Below, in pieces: positions 7,591-16,651 of a stretch of DNA of 64,000 nucleotides. The DNA comes from Fimbriimonadales bacterium. GTDB lineage: Bacteria > Armatimonadota > Fimbriimonadia > Fimbriimonadales > GBS-DC. The notes beneath the pieces were generated by a model. It saw only the letters and a program-made list of their open reading frames with translations, searched no databases and was not told where the DNA came from. A program made the translations under genes and the position numbers. Location of the stretch: NCBI GenBank assembly GCA_025998675.1, contig AP024673.1, forward strand, positions 1,825,221 through 1,889,220. The letters are read 5' to 3'. Position 1 is the first letter of the stretch; the number at the start of each line of letters is the position of its first letter.

Positions 7591-8682
7591 ATGCACAGTC
7601 AACGGATTCTGTGTGCGCTCAGCGCATGCGCTTTGTTCGCTCTCTCGTGGATTCTCAGCGGCTGCGGCGGCGGCTCGACTCCTGCTACAGGCGGGACGCT
7701 CACCGGCTCGGCGGCGGTCAGCAGCTCCGCTGTCTCCCGCGTCGGACGCGCCAGCATCGGCAGCTTGCAGGAACAGCTGAACCGTATCCGTCCCCCACTG
7801 GGTTCGCCCCTGAGCCGCTCGCGTGGGCGACAGGGACTGGACTTCGACGAGGAGCTGGGGCTTTACTACCGCTATCGCGTCGGTAGCTCAGGCGTGTGGA
7901 TTGAGTTGTTCGAGGACTCGGCGGGACAACGCCCTGCAGGTGAGATTGTCTGCAAAGAGGACGATAGCTCCTACGAGACCATCGTCAGCGTCGGCGAAGG
8001 CGCCCAGCAGCAGCGCGCCTACTTCCGCATCGTGGAAACCAGCAACCCCGAGCGTTTCAAACTCCGCGCCCGCTACGAAGACCCGCGCACTGGCGAACGA
8101 CAGAGTATCGAGGGCGACCTGATTGTCGAGCCGAGTAGCCGCCCCTCCAACGAAGAAGAGAATCCTGCAGAGGACTGGACCGAAGAGTTCGAGTGGTGGG
8201 AGAATGACGGCTACTGCGGCGACGACTACTTCGGCGGCGAGGACGAATTCTTCGGCGAGGAAGAATACTTCGACTGTCCCGACGAAGCGGAGAACGACAA
8301 TTACGCGAGCGTGGACGACTTCGTGGTGGTTGGTTTCGAGGGAACGATTACCTACGAAGGCTGCGGCGCGACGGTATCGATTACCTGCACACTGGACTAC
8401 ACGACGGGCGTTCTGTCGGGCGAGGTCGCGATTGACGAAACCATTACAGGCAGCGTCGAGTGCGACTATGACACGAATCAGGGGCAGATGACCCTCGATA
8501 CGCCGCAGGGTCAGGTGCAGGTGGTGTTCAACGGCGATGTGATCGAGGCGCGGTATCCCAACGGGCGCATCGAACGGGTCAACCCCAACCAGTGGGCGAA
8601 CCCGTGCGCGGGCGTTTCCCAGGCGCAGCGGGCGTCACGCGCCGCACGATTCGACGCGTTTATATCGATCGGCGGTTCATAG
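7591..8682 (+). CDS. Acid-rich lipoprotein of unknown function
   Basis: 363 aa. A signal peptide ends in a lipobox (WILSGCGGG), so the mature protein should be lipid-anchored. The middle is extremely acidic and aromatic: from about residue 185 to 240 it is dominated by Glu, Asp, Trp, Phe and Tyr with spaced Cys. The C-terminal 100 residues look like beta-strands (GTITYEGCGATVSITCTLDY, GQMTLDTPQGQVQVVF). AGAGGAGG precedes the ATG. The last codons and stop lie inside a dispersed repeat end (8662-8695), so the C-terminus may have been rewritten by repeat insertion. No family recognised. Confidence 0.8.
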   Translation: MHSQRILCALSACALFALSWILSGCGGGSTPATGGTLTGSAAVSSSAVSRVGRASIGSLQEQLNRIRPPLGSPLSRSRGRQGLDFDEELGLYYRYRVGSSGVWIELFEDSAGQRPAGEIVCKEDDSSYETIVSVGEGAQQQRAYFRIVETSNPERFKLRARYEDPRTGERQSIEGDLIVEPSSRPSNEEENPAEDWTEEFEWWENDGYCGDDYFGGEDEFFGEEEYFDCPDEAENDNYASVDDFVVVGFEGTITYEGCGATVSITCTLDYTTGVLSGEVAIDETITGSVECDYDTNQGQMTLDTPQGQVQVVFNGDVIEARYPNGRIERVNPNQWANPCAGVSQAQRASRAARFDAFISIGGS

Positions 8683-8757
8683 TTCGTAAATCGGCGACCT
8701 ATGGAGTGCGGAAGCGGAGCTTCCGCGCATGCTGAAGCTCCCGCTTCAGCACTCCAA
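8662..8757. repeat. Dispersed hairpin repeat (partial copy)
   Basis: It begins with the shared end sequence (…TCATAGTTCGTAAATCGG) and continues with a hairpin whose outer arms are GGAGTGCGGAAGCGG-like and CTTCAGCACTCC-like (about 8702-8755). Related copies lie at 14441-14622 and at 47337-49165. It covers the stop codon of the lipoprotein gene. Confidence 0.75.
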
Positions 8758-8833
8758 ATTATGCGATTATGCGCGTGTTCGGATAGAGCGACTGTTGATA
8801 ACCTCCTGCAACGGCACTTAGCGCAATCATGAT

Positions 8834-8865
8834 GGCGGGCAGTTTACTCTGCCCGCCGATTTTTT
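8834..8865 (+). terminator. Rho-independent terminator of the lipoprotein gene
   Basis: GGCGGGCAG (8834-8842), loop TTTACT, CTGCCCGCC (8849-8857), then GATTTTTT. Perfect 9-base stem and a T run on the plus strand; its stem may also serve the converging citrate synthase gene. Confidence 0.85.
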
Positions 8866-8877
8866 GCGTCCGACGAC

Positions 8878-10017
8878 TCAGCCGCGCTGGTCGATAGGGG
8901 TAAAGGGCAGGTCGCGGGGACCGTTGTAGTCGCTGCGCGGGCGGATGAGGCGGTTGTTGTCGTGCTGTTCGATGATGTGCGCCGACCAGCCCACAATCCG
9001 CGCCGCCGCGAAGATGGGCGTGTAGAGCGGGATGGGGATGCCCATCATATAGTAAATCGCCGCCGCGGGGAAGTCTACATTCGGGTAGAGGTTCTTCTCG
9101 CGCAGCATCACGCGCTCCATCGTCTCCTGAATCTGGTAGAGGTCGGCGCGTCCCGTCTGCTCGGCGACCTGACGCACATAGTCTTTGAGGATGACCGCGC
9201 GGATGTCGCCCGTTTTGTATTCCCGATGCCCGAAGCCCATGATGCGCGCTTTCTGGGCGAGTTTCTCCATCACCCATGATTCAGCGCGTTCGGGCGCGCC
9301 GATGTCGAGCATCGCTTCCATCGCGGCTTCGTTCGCGCCGCCGTGCAACGCTCCGCGCAGCGCGCCAATCGCCCCCGTCACTGCCGAATACATATCCGCC
9401 AGTGTGGAAGCAATCACCCGCGCCGTGAAGGTAGAGGCGTTATAGCCATGTTCCGTGTAGAGGATGAAGGTGAGGTTCATCACCTGCGCGTGCAGCGGCT
9501 CTGGCTCGCGGTCAAAGAGCATATACAGGAAGTTCGCCGCATGTCCCAGATTGGGGTTCGGCTTCACAGGCTCCTGCCCCTGCAGGATGCGGTAGCCGTT
9601 GGCGACCAGCGTCGCCATGCTGGCGGTGAGCCGAATCGCCTTTTTGAGGTTGGCGTCGTGCGAGTGGTCGTCGGCGTGTGGGTCGAGCATGCCGAGCGCG
9701 GCGACGCCCGCTTGCAACGCCGCCATCAGGTTGCCGCCCCGTGGCAGGGCGCGTAGCACCGCGTAGACCTCGGCAGGTAGTTCACGGTGAGCGACCAGCT
9801 CCGCCTGAAACGCCTCCAGCTGCGCGCGGGTCGGCAGTGCGCCCATCAGCACCAGGTAGGCGACTTCCTCGAACGCGCAGTGCTGCGCCAGGTCGCGAAT
9901 ATCATAGCCGCGATAAATCAGTCGGTTCTCGGCGGCAATCACATCCGAAATCGCGCTAATGCCCGCCGTCACGCCTTCCAAGCCCGGACGATAGGGAATA
10001 ATCTCTTTATCGCTCAT
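8878..10017 (-). CDS. gltA: Citrate synthase (type I/2-methylcitrate family)
   Basis: 379 aa. It condenses acetyl-CoA (or propionyl-CoA) with oxaloacetate. The catalytic triad region is clear: His in LHGGANEAAMEAM, His in MGFGHREYKTGDIRA and Asp in NVDFPAAAIYYMMGIP. The short length fits the Gram-positive/archaeal type that can show 2-methylcitrate synthase activity. ATG at 10017 follows GGAGGC. It is transcribed in the same direction as the PPC/dockerin gene upstream, 56 bases away, but is functionally unrelated. Confidence 0.93.
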   Translation of the reverse strand: MSDKEIIPYRPGLEGVTAGISAISDVIAAENRLIYRGYDIRDLAQHCAFEEVAYLVLMGALPTRAQLEAFQAELVAHRELPAEVYAVLRALPRGGNLMAALQAGVAALGMLDPHADDHSHDANLKKAIRLTASMATLVANGYRILQGQEPVKPNPNLGHAANFLYMLFDREPEPLHAQVMNLTFILYTEHGYNASTFTARVIASTLADMYSAVTGAIGALRGALHGGANEAAMEAMLDIGAPERAESWVMEKLAQKARIMGFGHREYKTGDIRAVILKDYVRQVAEQTGRADLYQIQETMERVMLREKNLYPNVDFPAAAIYYMMGIPIPLYTPIFAAARIVGWSAHIIEQHDNNRLIRPRSDYNGPRDLPFTPIDQRG

Positions 10018-10073
10018 CGTTGCCTCCAGATTCTGTGGCGACATTGCCTGCGTCGCGCCTATAGGATACCCTA

Positions 10074-11750
10074 TCAGCAACCCGCGCCGAACTGGAACAA
10101 CACCTCCAGCAGGTCAGCGTCGTCCACCACGCCGTCGCCGTTGACATCCGAGCCGAGCATGAACGCTGTACGCCCGAAGTCGAACAGCACCTGCAGCAGA
10201 TCGGCGTCGTCCACACAGCCGTTGCGATTCACATCCGCGCGCAGAAGCGACTGCGCGGTGTTGAGCGCATAGGCGACACGCACCGTTGCAGAGGCGAACG
10301 GTTGCAACTCCAGCGTCCACTGATACGCGCCCGTGAAGTCGCCCTCAAACGGCAATTCGCCGTCCGCAAGATTATCAGCAACCGTGTCTGTTAAGCGGTC
10401 GATAATCTGCGGATGCGCCGCCACCTGCCAGTGGGCATGCGGGCTGAGCGCGGCGAAGCGGCATGCGTCGTTGCTGGTCTCCACGCGAATCTGTCCTGAA
10501 TCTCCATTTGCCTGATTGGTTGTCGCGCCGCTCAGGTCGACATCGGCGTAGTGGTACAGATGGATGACGCGGGGCGTAAACTGGAAGTTAATCGTCAACA
10601 CATCGGCGTACAGCACGCTCCCGCCGTCAGCGGTCGCGCGGAGTTCGTACTGTACGGCGAGGATCAGTCCCTCTTCCATGTACGCCATCACCACATGGTC
10701 GGGCGTCGCCTGGTCGTAGTAGTAAAAGTTGCTGATGGCTCGCTCGCGTGTATGGGTCTCCTGCACTCGATACCACCAGCCCATCGCGTAAAAGTGATCG
10801 GCGCCGTGATGGAGCCAGTCAGCGTTATTGAAGGGGAACCGTGTGGGGCTACCCGCAAGGTCGCGCAGGCGAAACTCGGCGTTCGCGCTTTGCAGCACAA
10901 TCTCGGTCGGCAACGGCGCGCTCACACGCAGACGATAGTAGCCGCCCCATGACGCATAGCCGCGCACGAACACATAGTAAGTTCCGCGCGGCGCGAGCGG
11001 AATCTGCACCTCCGACGCGCCCGGATTCATGGAATCCCATTCCGACTCGTCGCTTTCGTAGACCTGTCCGTTGGGCGCGACGACGCGCATGACAGTGTCC
11101 ACATAGGTCTGCGTGCGGATGGTCAGCGTCTGCCCCGTGTTGTCCAGATCGAAGCGGTACACATCGACATCGCCGCCGCCGTAGCTCAGGAAGCGAAATC
11201 CCGGCGTGATTAGCTCGCCGCCCGAAAGCCGCCCCAGATTAATGGCTTGCGCGTCCGTGTCGTTCGGCTCGGTGGGGTCGTAGTCGGGCGCAGTTGTTCC
11301 GGGAAAGACACGCAGAGCATAGCGCGCCCGCCCCAAATTGAAGTAATAAGCGACTTCCACAGTGTAAGTCCCCACGCCGAGGTTCACCGTGACGCCCGAC
11401 GCGAGTCGGTTCAGAGGCGTGTCGGGGTTGCCGTCGTTGTCGTTTTCGGCAATCAGTGCGCCGCTGGCGTCGTAGAGGCGCAGCACGGTATCGAGATTCG
11501 TATCTACCCGTAGCGCGTAGGCTCCTGCCTGTGCGACCTCGAACCGATAAAAATCGCGGTCGCCGACGGGCAGCAGGGTCGCGTCCCAGACGACAAACCC
11601 CTTCGCCCCGTTCACAGGCGCGTCGATAACCTGGGGCGCGGTCAGACTGTCGTTCGGTTCCCGATCCTGGTAGGGCGTCATTTGGATTTGCGCCAGCGCG
11701 CACCCAAGGGTCGCTCCAATTCCTGCCAGCAAGCCTGCCTTTCTAAACAT
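10074..11750 (-). CDS. Secreted protein with two PPC-like domains and C-terminal dockerin-like pair
   Basis: 558 aa from ATG 11750. A signal peptide (FRKAGLLAGIGATLGCALAQ) is followed by two bacterial pre-peptidase C-terminal-type beta domains (each opening with EPNDS/EPNDTDAQ … DFYRF / DVYRFDL … YALRV / YYRLRV). A beta-rich central region of about 200 aa is not recognised. The C-terminus has two Ca-binding EF-hand-like repeats, [19 protein letters not shown] and SDVNGDGVVDDADLLEVLF, ending in GAGC. No catalytic domain is seen. Likely a cell-surface or extracellular binding protein. Confidence 0.85.
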   Translation of the reverse strand: MFRKAGLLAGIGATLGCALAQIQMTPYQDREPNDSLTAPQVIDAPVNGAKGFVVWDATLLPVGDRDFYRFEVAQAGAYALRVDTNLDTVLRLYDASGALIAENDNDGNPDTPLNRLASGVTVNLGVGTYTVEVAYYFNLGRARYALRVFPGTTAPDYDPTEPNDTDAQAINLGRLSGGELITPGFRFLSYGGGDVDVYRFDLDNTGQTLTIRTQTYVDTVMRVVAPNGQVYESDESEWDSMNPGASEVQIPLAPRGTYYVFVRGYASWGGYYRLRVSAPLPTEIVLQSANAEFRLRDLAGSPTRFPFNNADWLHHGADHFYAMGWWYRVQETHTRERAISNFYYYDQATPDHVVMAYMEEGLILAVQYELRATADGGSVLYADVLTINFQFTPRVIHLYHYADVDLSGATTNQANGDSGQIRVETSNDACRFAALSPHAHWQVAAHPQIIDRLTDTVADNLADGELPFEGDFTGAYQWTLELQPFASATVRVAYALNTAQSLLRADVNRNGCVDDADLLQVLFDFGRTAFMLGSDVNGDGVVDDADLLEVLFQFGAGC

Positions 11751-11821
11751 AGGGCGCCTCGTAAAGCGTAAATCATCGGGGCGCATCCGTATCCCGACGC
11801 GCCCCACACGCCTATGATACC

Positions 11822-13387
11822 CTATGAGGCGCGCTCGCGTTCCTGCTGCACCAGCATGCGGCGCAGGATTTTGCCCGAGGGCGATTTGGGGATTTGCTCC
11901 ACGAACTCGATGCGTCGGATTTTTTTGAACGGGGCGACGCGCGCGCTCACATAGTCCATCAGCTCCTCGGCGGTCGCCGCGCCCTTCAGCACCACGAACG
12001 CTTTGGGCACCTCCCCCGCTTCGGGGTCAGGGCTGGGAATAACCGCCGCGTCCGCAACCGCTGGATGCGTCAGCAGCACCGCCTCCAGCTCCGCGGGGGC
12101 AATCTGCAGCCCCTTGTATTTAATCATCTCTTTCACGCGGTCGACGATGTAGAAGTAGCCGTCTTCGTCCACATAGCCGACATCGCCCGTGCGCAGCCAG
12201 CCGTCGGGCGTGAGCGTCTGCGCCGTCGCGTCGGGATTGTTGAGGTAGCCCTTCATCACCTGCGGTCCGCGAATCCAGATTTCGCCCTCCTCGCGCACGC
12301 CGAGAGGGTTGCCCGTCTCCAGGCTGACAATCGCGCACTCGGTGTTGGCGATGGGCACACCCGCCGAGCCGAGCTTGATGCGCGCGGGGTCTTCGGGGTT
12401 CACATGCGTCACGGGGCTGGTCTCGGTCAGCCCGTAGCCCTGCAACACGATACAGCCGAGCCGTTCGGCGCACGCCTGCGCCAGCTCCGCGCTCAGCGGC
12501 GCCGCGCCCGACATGATAATTTTCAGGTGCGAGAGGTCATAGTTGTCCACAATCGGGTGCTTCGCCAGCGCGAGGATAATCGGCGGCACGATGTTCGCTC
12601 GCGTAATCTGGTAGTCCTGCAGAATCTTGAGGAACTGCTCCAGATCGAACCGCGCCATCGTGACGATGGTCATCCCTTTATACAGGCACAGGTTCAATAT
12701 CACCAGCATCCCGTAGATATGATAGAAGGGCAACACGCCAATCACGCGCTCGTCGCGCTGGAGGTTCACGCCCGACGCCAGCGTCTGCACCATGTTGGCG
12801 ACGAGGTTGCGATGGGTGAGCATCACGCCCTTGGGCAAGCCCGTCGTGCCGCTGGAATAGGGCAGCACCACCAGGTCCTCGGCGGGATTGAGCGCGACTT
12901 CGGGTGGCTCGGCGTCGGCGAGCAGCGCGGTGAAGGGCGTCGCGCCTTCGCCCTCGCCTATCACGAACACCTCCTGCACGCCCGCCTGCTGCGCCGCAGG
13001 GATGGCTTTCTCCAGCAGCGGACCGACCGTAATCAGGAACTTCGCGCCCGAATCGCGCAGCTGATACGCCAGCTCGTCGGCGGTATAGAGCGGGTTCGCC
13101 GTCGTGACCATGCCGCCTGCCAGCGCGACGCCGTGATACGCCAGCGGATATTCGGGCAGGTTCGGACTGTAAATGCCGACCACCTCGCCCTTGCGCAGCC
13201 CGCGCTTCGCCAGATTGCCCGCCACGCGCCGCACACCCCCATAGAGCTGCGCATAGGTGAGCGTGCGCCCCGTGTGCCCGTCGATCATCGCGGGCTTGTC
13301 GCCGTATTCCAACGCATGCTGGTAGACCATCTGCGCGACCCCCACTTCGGGTATCGCCACATCTGCATAAGGACTCTTGAACACCAT
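11822..13387 (-). CDS. Acyl-CoA ligase (4-coumarate/long-chain fatty acid type, ANL superfamily)
   Basis: 521 aa. It activates a carboxylic acid with ATP and CoA through an acyl-adenylate. The P-loop YSSGTTGLPKGVMLTH, the GYGLTETSP motif, the hinge segment TGDVGYVDEDGYFYIVDRVKE and the catalytic Lys in PKSPSGKILRR are all present. ATG at 13387 follows GGAGGC. It is divergent from galE across a 69-base region. Substrate not determinable; 4-coumarate-like or medium/long-chain fatty acid are both possible. Confidence 0.9.
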   Translation of the reverse strand: MVFKSPYADVAIPEVGVAQMVYQHALEYGDKPAMIDGHTGRTLTYAQLYGGVRRVAGNLAKRGLRKGEVVGIYSPNLPEYPLAYHGVALAGGMVTTANPLYTADELAYQLRDSGAKFLITVGPLLEKAIPAAQQAGVQEVFVIGEGEGATPFTALLADAEPPEVALNPAEDLVVLPYSSGTTGLPKGVMLTHRNLVANMVQTLASGVNLQRDERVIGVLPFYHIYGMLVILNLCLYKGMTIVTMARFDLEQFLKILQDYQITRANIVPPIILALAKHPIVDNYDLSHLKIIMSGAAPLSAELAQACAERLGCIVLQGYGLTETSPVTHVNPEDPARIKLGSAGVPIANTECAIVSLETGNPLGVREEGEIWIRGPQVMKGYLNNPDATAQTLTPDGWLRTGDVGYVDEDGYFYIVDRVKEMIKYKGLQIAPAELEAVLLTHPAVADAAVIPSPDPEAGEVPKAFVVLKGAATAEELMDYVSARVAPFKKIRRIEFVEQIPKSPSGKILRRMLVQQERERAS

Positions 13388-13417
13388 CGTTGCGCCTCCA
13401 GAGGGAATATATGCGTT

Positions 13418-13448
13418 TTGTGAAAAATTTCCTGCCGCACGGTACAAT
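13418..13448 (+). promoter_or_regulatory. galE promoter, near-leaderless
   Basis: TACAAT at 13443-13448 with a weak TTGTGA -35 at 13418-13423 (19-base spacer). The ATG at 13457 is only 8 bases beyond the -10 box, so little or no 5' leader is expected. TTCCTGCC, a recurring upstream motif, lies in the spacer. Confidence 0.5.
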
Positions 13449-13456
13449 TGGTGTGT

Positions 13457-14440
13457 ATGCTCCTGGTGATTGGCGGCGCGGGCTACATCGGCTCGCATAT
13501 GGTGAAGTACCTGCTGCACAAAGGCGAGTCGGTCGTTGTTTTCGATAATTTCGCAACGGGGCATCGCGGCGCGCTCGCGGGCGGCGTCCTCGAGCAGGGC
13601 GACCTGCGCGACATGGAGACCCTGCTCGGCGTGTTCCGCAAGTATCCGATTGAGTGCGTGCTGCATTTCGCCGCGTATATCTTTGCGGGCGAGTCGATGC
13701 GCGACCCTGCGAAGTATTACGACAACAATGTGCTGGGTTGTCTGCGCCTGATGGAGGCGATGCGCCTCGCGGGCGTGTCGCAGATAATCTTCTCCTCAAC
13801 GGCGGCGGTGTACGGCGAGCCTGAACAGGTTCCCATCCCCGAGACGCATCGCCTCGCGCCCACGAACACCTACGGCGAGACGAAGCGCGTGATGGAGGGC
13901 ATGCTCCACTGGTACGGGCAGGCGTATGGGATTCGCTCGATGGCGCTCCGCTATTTCAACGCGGCGGGCGCCGACCCCGAGGGCGAGCTGGGCGAAGACC
14001 ACCGCCCCGAAGAGCATCTCATTCCGCTCACGCTGTTTGCGGCGCTGGGCAAACGCGAATCCATTGCGGTGTTCGGCGCGGATTACGACACACCTGACGG
14101 CTCCTGCATTCGGGATTATGTGCATGTGTGGGATTTGTGCGAGGCGCACTATCTCGCGCTGCAGCAGTTGCGGGCGGGCGCGCCCAGCAGTGTGTACAAT
14201 CTCGGCAACGGGCAGGGATACTCAGTGCTGGAGGTGATTCGCGCGGCGGAGCAGGTGGTCGGCAAGCCGATTCCGACGGTGTACGCGCCGCGTCGCGCGG
14301 GCGATCCTGCGCGGCTGGTCGCCTCGTCCGAGAAAGCGAAGCGCGAGCTTGGCTGGCAGCCGCGCTACCCCGCGCTGGAGACCATGATCGAACACGCCTA
14401 CCGCTGGTTCCGAACGCACCCGCAGGGGTATGGCGTCTGA
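13457..14440 (+). CDS. galE: UDP-glucose 4-epimerase
   Basis: 327 aa short-chain dehydrogenase of the extended type. It interconverts UDP-glucose and UDP-galactose using bound NAD+. The Rossmann motif LLVIGGAGYIGSHMV, the FSSTAAVYGEP segment, the YxxxK catalytic pair (TYGETKRVME) and RYFNAAGADP are present. ATG at 13457 is preferred over the in-frame TTG/GTG at 13448 and 13451, which overlap the promoter. It probably feeds surface polysaccharide synthesis together with the genes at 50-56 kb. It is followed by a hairpin repeat rather than a partner gene. Confidence 0.95.
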   Translation: MLLVIGGAGYIGSHMVKYLLHKGESVVVFDNFATGHRGALAGGVLEQGDLRDMETLLGVFRKYPIECVLHFAAYIFAGESMRDPAKYYDNNVLGCLRLMEAMRLAGVSQIIFSSTAAVYGEPEQVPIPETHRLAPTNTYGETKRVMEGMLHWYGQAYGIRSMALRYFNAAGADPEGELGEDHRPEEHLIPLTLFAALGKRESIAVFGADYDTPDGSCIRDYVHVWDLCEAHYLALQQLRAGAPSSVYNLGNGQGYSVLEVIRAAEQVVGKPIPTVYAPRRAGDPARLVASSEKAKRELGWQPRYPALETMIEHAYRWFRTHPQGYGV

Positions 14441-14622
14441 TACCAACTGCGCTGTCAGAGTTCGTTAATTGCCTCGCACACACCTGCAGAGATGCGCTTG
14501 TTGCCCGCGCCCCGCGACTATGGAGTGCGGAAGCGGGAGCTTCAGCGTCGCGGAAGCTCCGCTTCCGCACTCCATAAATTACTGCTTTACGAACTATGAG
14601 CCGCCGATCGGTATGAGACCGC
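14441..14622. repeat. Complete dispersed hairpin repeat, about 180 bp
   Basis: Nearly identical to the copy split by the IS at 47337-49165. Ends are imperfect inverted repeats (ATACCAACTG…CAGAGTTCGTTAA at left, TTTACGAACTATGAGCCG…GGTAT at right). The centre (about 14520-14575) is a long hairpin of GGAGTGCGGAAGCGG with its complement. It lies between the converging galE and protease genes and may act as a terminator. Confidence 0.8.
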
Positions 14623-16563
14623 CTACAGCTCGTAGTTGCTCGCCGTGAGGGTGAACTCCAGCCGTTTGCCCCCCCGCTCGACGGTGAGTTTGAGCGGGCG
14701 TCCCACGCGCGTGTAGGAGAGCCGCTCCACGAGCTGCTTCTCGCTCCAGCTAACGGGCGACTGCCCGTCAATCAGCACGATTTTGTCGCCTGCTTTGACG
14801 CCCGCTATGTCCGCGTCGGACATGGGCATCACCCAGCGCACGATGAGGTCCTTGCCCTGCTTGCGCCACCAGACGCCGTAGCCCGCGTTGTCGGCGGCGC
14901 GCTCCGACTCCGTGTTCGGCTGCCACACCATCGTTTCACGGAAGTAGTTGTAGGTCACCTTGTAATGACGCATAATCGGCACGCCCAGCAGCCCGTGGCG
15001 CGTCATCAGCGCGGTCACCGAATCGGAACGCGCATTCTCCGAGAGCTTGTGGTAGGCGTACACCGAGTTGAACTGCAGGGGACCCAGCCGCATGCGGTTG
15101 ATTCGGTACACGCGCAGGTCGCCCGTGAAAAAGTTATACTCGTCGCCTTCAAAAAACTCACCCAGCCGCTTGTACCACTGCTCGATGGTCATCGCGGGTC
15201 CGTCGCTCTTGTCGTGTTGGTAGGTGGGCGGCAGCAAGTTCGTGGACGCGCCCGTGTCCACAATCATGCGGATGGGCTGCTCCTTTTGCCCGACGGTCAT
15301 CGTGACCATGATGTGGTCGCCCGCCATCTCGAAGGGAATGACCACGCCGTCGGGCATCGGGGCGTCGTGTGGCTCGAAGGTGATGGTGCGCTCGGCGAAG
15401 TTGACGGTCGTCTGGAACGCGGCGATGGTCTCGCGCCCCAGCAGTCCAATCACGCGCTTGCCCTCGATGGCGTCGTTGCCCAGAGGCGTGCGCCACACCG
15501 CGCCCCCACTAATCACAATATCGCGCACTTCCGCCTCGCCCACCTTGAGACTCTTGACCCGCACGCGATAGGACGGGAACGCCCCGTACACCATCGTCGC
15601 CCAGTAGTCGCTGTTGGGGATCTTCTCCAGCCCTGCCTCCTTCACGATGGAGTCGTCGATCCATGTGCTGGAGGCGCCCGTGTCGTAGATAATCCAGTAG
15701 GGACCCTTGCCGTTCAGCCAGACCTGCACATAGAGCGAGTTGGTGCTGAACTTGAAGGGCACTTTGACGGGCAGGTTGTCGCGCACAGCAGGCGAGGTTC
15801 CATGCGGCGGTCGCTGGAAGAGTGTGTCGGCAAGCTCGGTCTGCGCATCGACGGCGGTCATCACATAGGTCGCCACATGCCTGCCGTCCACATACATGCG
15901 CGTTTCGAGGGGCATCTGCACCTCGCCCTGCGGGGTGGGCACAGCACGCTGCCCGTGATAGACCACCCCCACACGGCTGACTTTGTCTGTCTCGTAGTCC
16001 ACCTCCTGGTACTCCATGCCGACAATCTGGTTCTGCTCGTTGAGGAAGCAGTGCAGTTTGTTGTCGGGCTTTTTGGGCAGGCTCCGCTGGTGGTCGGGTT
16101 CAGGGAATTGCACGGTGATTCGGTAGGCGGGGCGTCCATCGGGCAGCTGGCTCTGCTCGCCGCCGACCAGCGTTCCCACAGACAGCCACTGCGGAATCAG
16201 CACGAAGTGCGTGTAGAGCGTGTCCTTGATGGCGAACTCATCTTCCTGCGCGATGCTGGAGCTGAGGTACTCGTTTTTGCGCCAGCCTTTGGCGCCGTCG
16301 AAGCCCGTGATGAACTCGTCGTCGCCGTAGCGGATTTCGGTGAGCCGTTTTGTGCCCTTGATGTGCAGGGTGCGTTTCGCCGCGCTTTTCCCGCCGTACT
16401 CGCTGGTGATGTCGTAGTCGATTTTGACGCCGCGCGCGGCGAGGGCGCGATAGGCGTCGCCGCCGTGCCGCTGAATCGCCTGTTCGAAGCGCGTCGCAGC
16501 GTCGTCGCCGAACGCGCATGCGAGCAGCAACAGGAACCCAAGAACCCCAGAAAGCCGATACAT
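14623..16563 (-). CDS. Exported double retropepsin-like aspartyl protease with PDZ domain
   Basis: 646 aa. The N-terminal signal sequence (MYRLSGVLGFLLLLACAFG) is followed by an outer-membrane-lipoprotein-like beta domain (about 20-230). Two pepsin/retropepsin-like halves follow, each with a DTGAS motif: WIIYDTGASSTWID near residue 295 and RMIVDTGASTNLLP near residue 435. A C-terminal PDZ domain (VMPMSDADIAGVKAGDKIVLIDGQ) ends the protein. Two full DTGA motifs in one chain suggest a pseudo-dimeric active site. ATG 16563 is 6 bases from GGAGGG. Substrate unknown. Confidence 0.85.
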   Translation of the reverse strand: MYRLSGVLGFLLLLACAFGDDAATRFEQAIQRHGGDAYRALAARGVKIDYDITSEYGGKSAAKRTLHIKGTKRLTEIRYGDDEFITGFDGAKGWRKNEYLSSSIAQEDEFAIKDTLYTHFVLIPQWLSVGTLVGGEQSQLPDGRPAYRITVQFPEPDHQRSLPKKPDNKLHCFLNEQNQIVGMEYQEVDYETDKVSRVGVVYHGQRAVPTPQGEVQMPLETRMYVDGRHVATYVMTAVDAQTELADTLFQRPPHGTSPAVRDNLPVKVPFKFSTNSLYVQVWLNGKGPYWIIYDTGASSTWIDDSIVKEAGLEKIPNSDYWATMVYGAFPSYRVRVKSLKVGEAEVRDIVISGGAVWRTPLGNDAIEGKRVIGLLGRETIAAFQTTVNFAERTITFEPHDAPMPDGVVIPFEMAGDHIMVTMTVGQKEQPIRMIVDTGASTNLLPPTYQHDKSDGPAMTIEQWYKRLGEFFEGDEYNFFTGDLRVYRINRMRLGPLQFNSVYAYHKLSENARSDSVTALMTRHGLLGVPIMRHYKVTYNYFRETMVWQPNTESERAADNAGYGVWWRKQGKDLIVRWVMPMSDADIAGVKAGDKIVLIDGQSPVSWSEKQLVERLSYTRVGRPLKLTVERGGKRLEFTLTASNYEL

Positions 16564-16638
16564 CACAAACCCTCCATCTTAGAATATTACCCAGCCGTGC
16601 CGATTCCTGCCAGGAGGGGCTATTTTGAGGCAGTTTGG

Positions 16639-16644
16639 TATAAT
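16639..16644 (+). promoter_or_regulatory. -10 box (TATAAT) of the pilC-like gene
   Basis: GGTATAATT ends 7 bases before the ATG at 16652, again predicting a leaderless or near-leaderless message. TTCCTGCCAGGA lies 35 bases upstream. Confidence 0.55.
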
Positions 16645-16651
16645 TTGCGTA

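Noticed and set aside
11894-13423. 509-codon plus-strand frame opposite the acyl-CoA ligase
   Set aside because: Shadow of a strongly supported gene, His/Arg/Leu-rich, no start signals.
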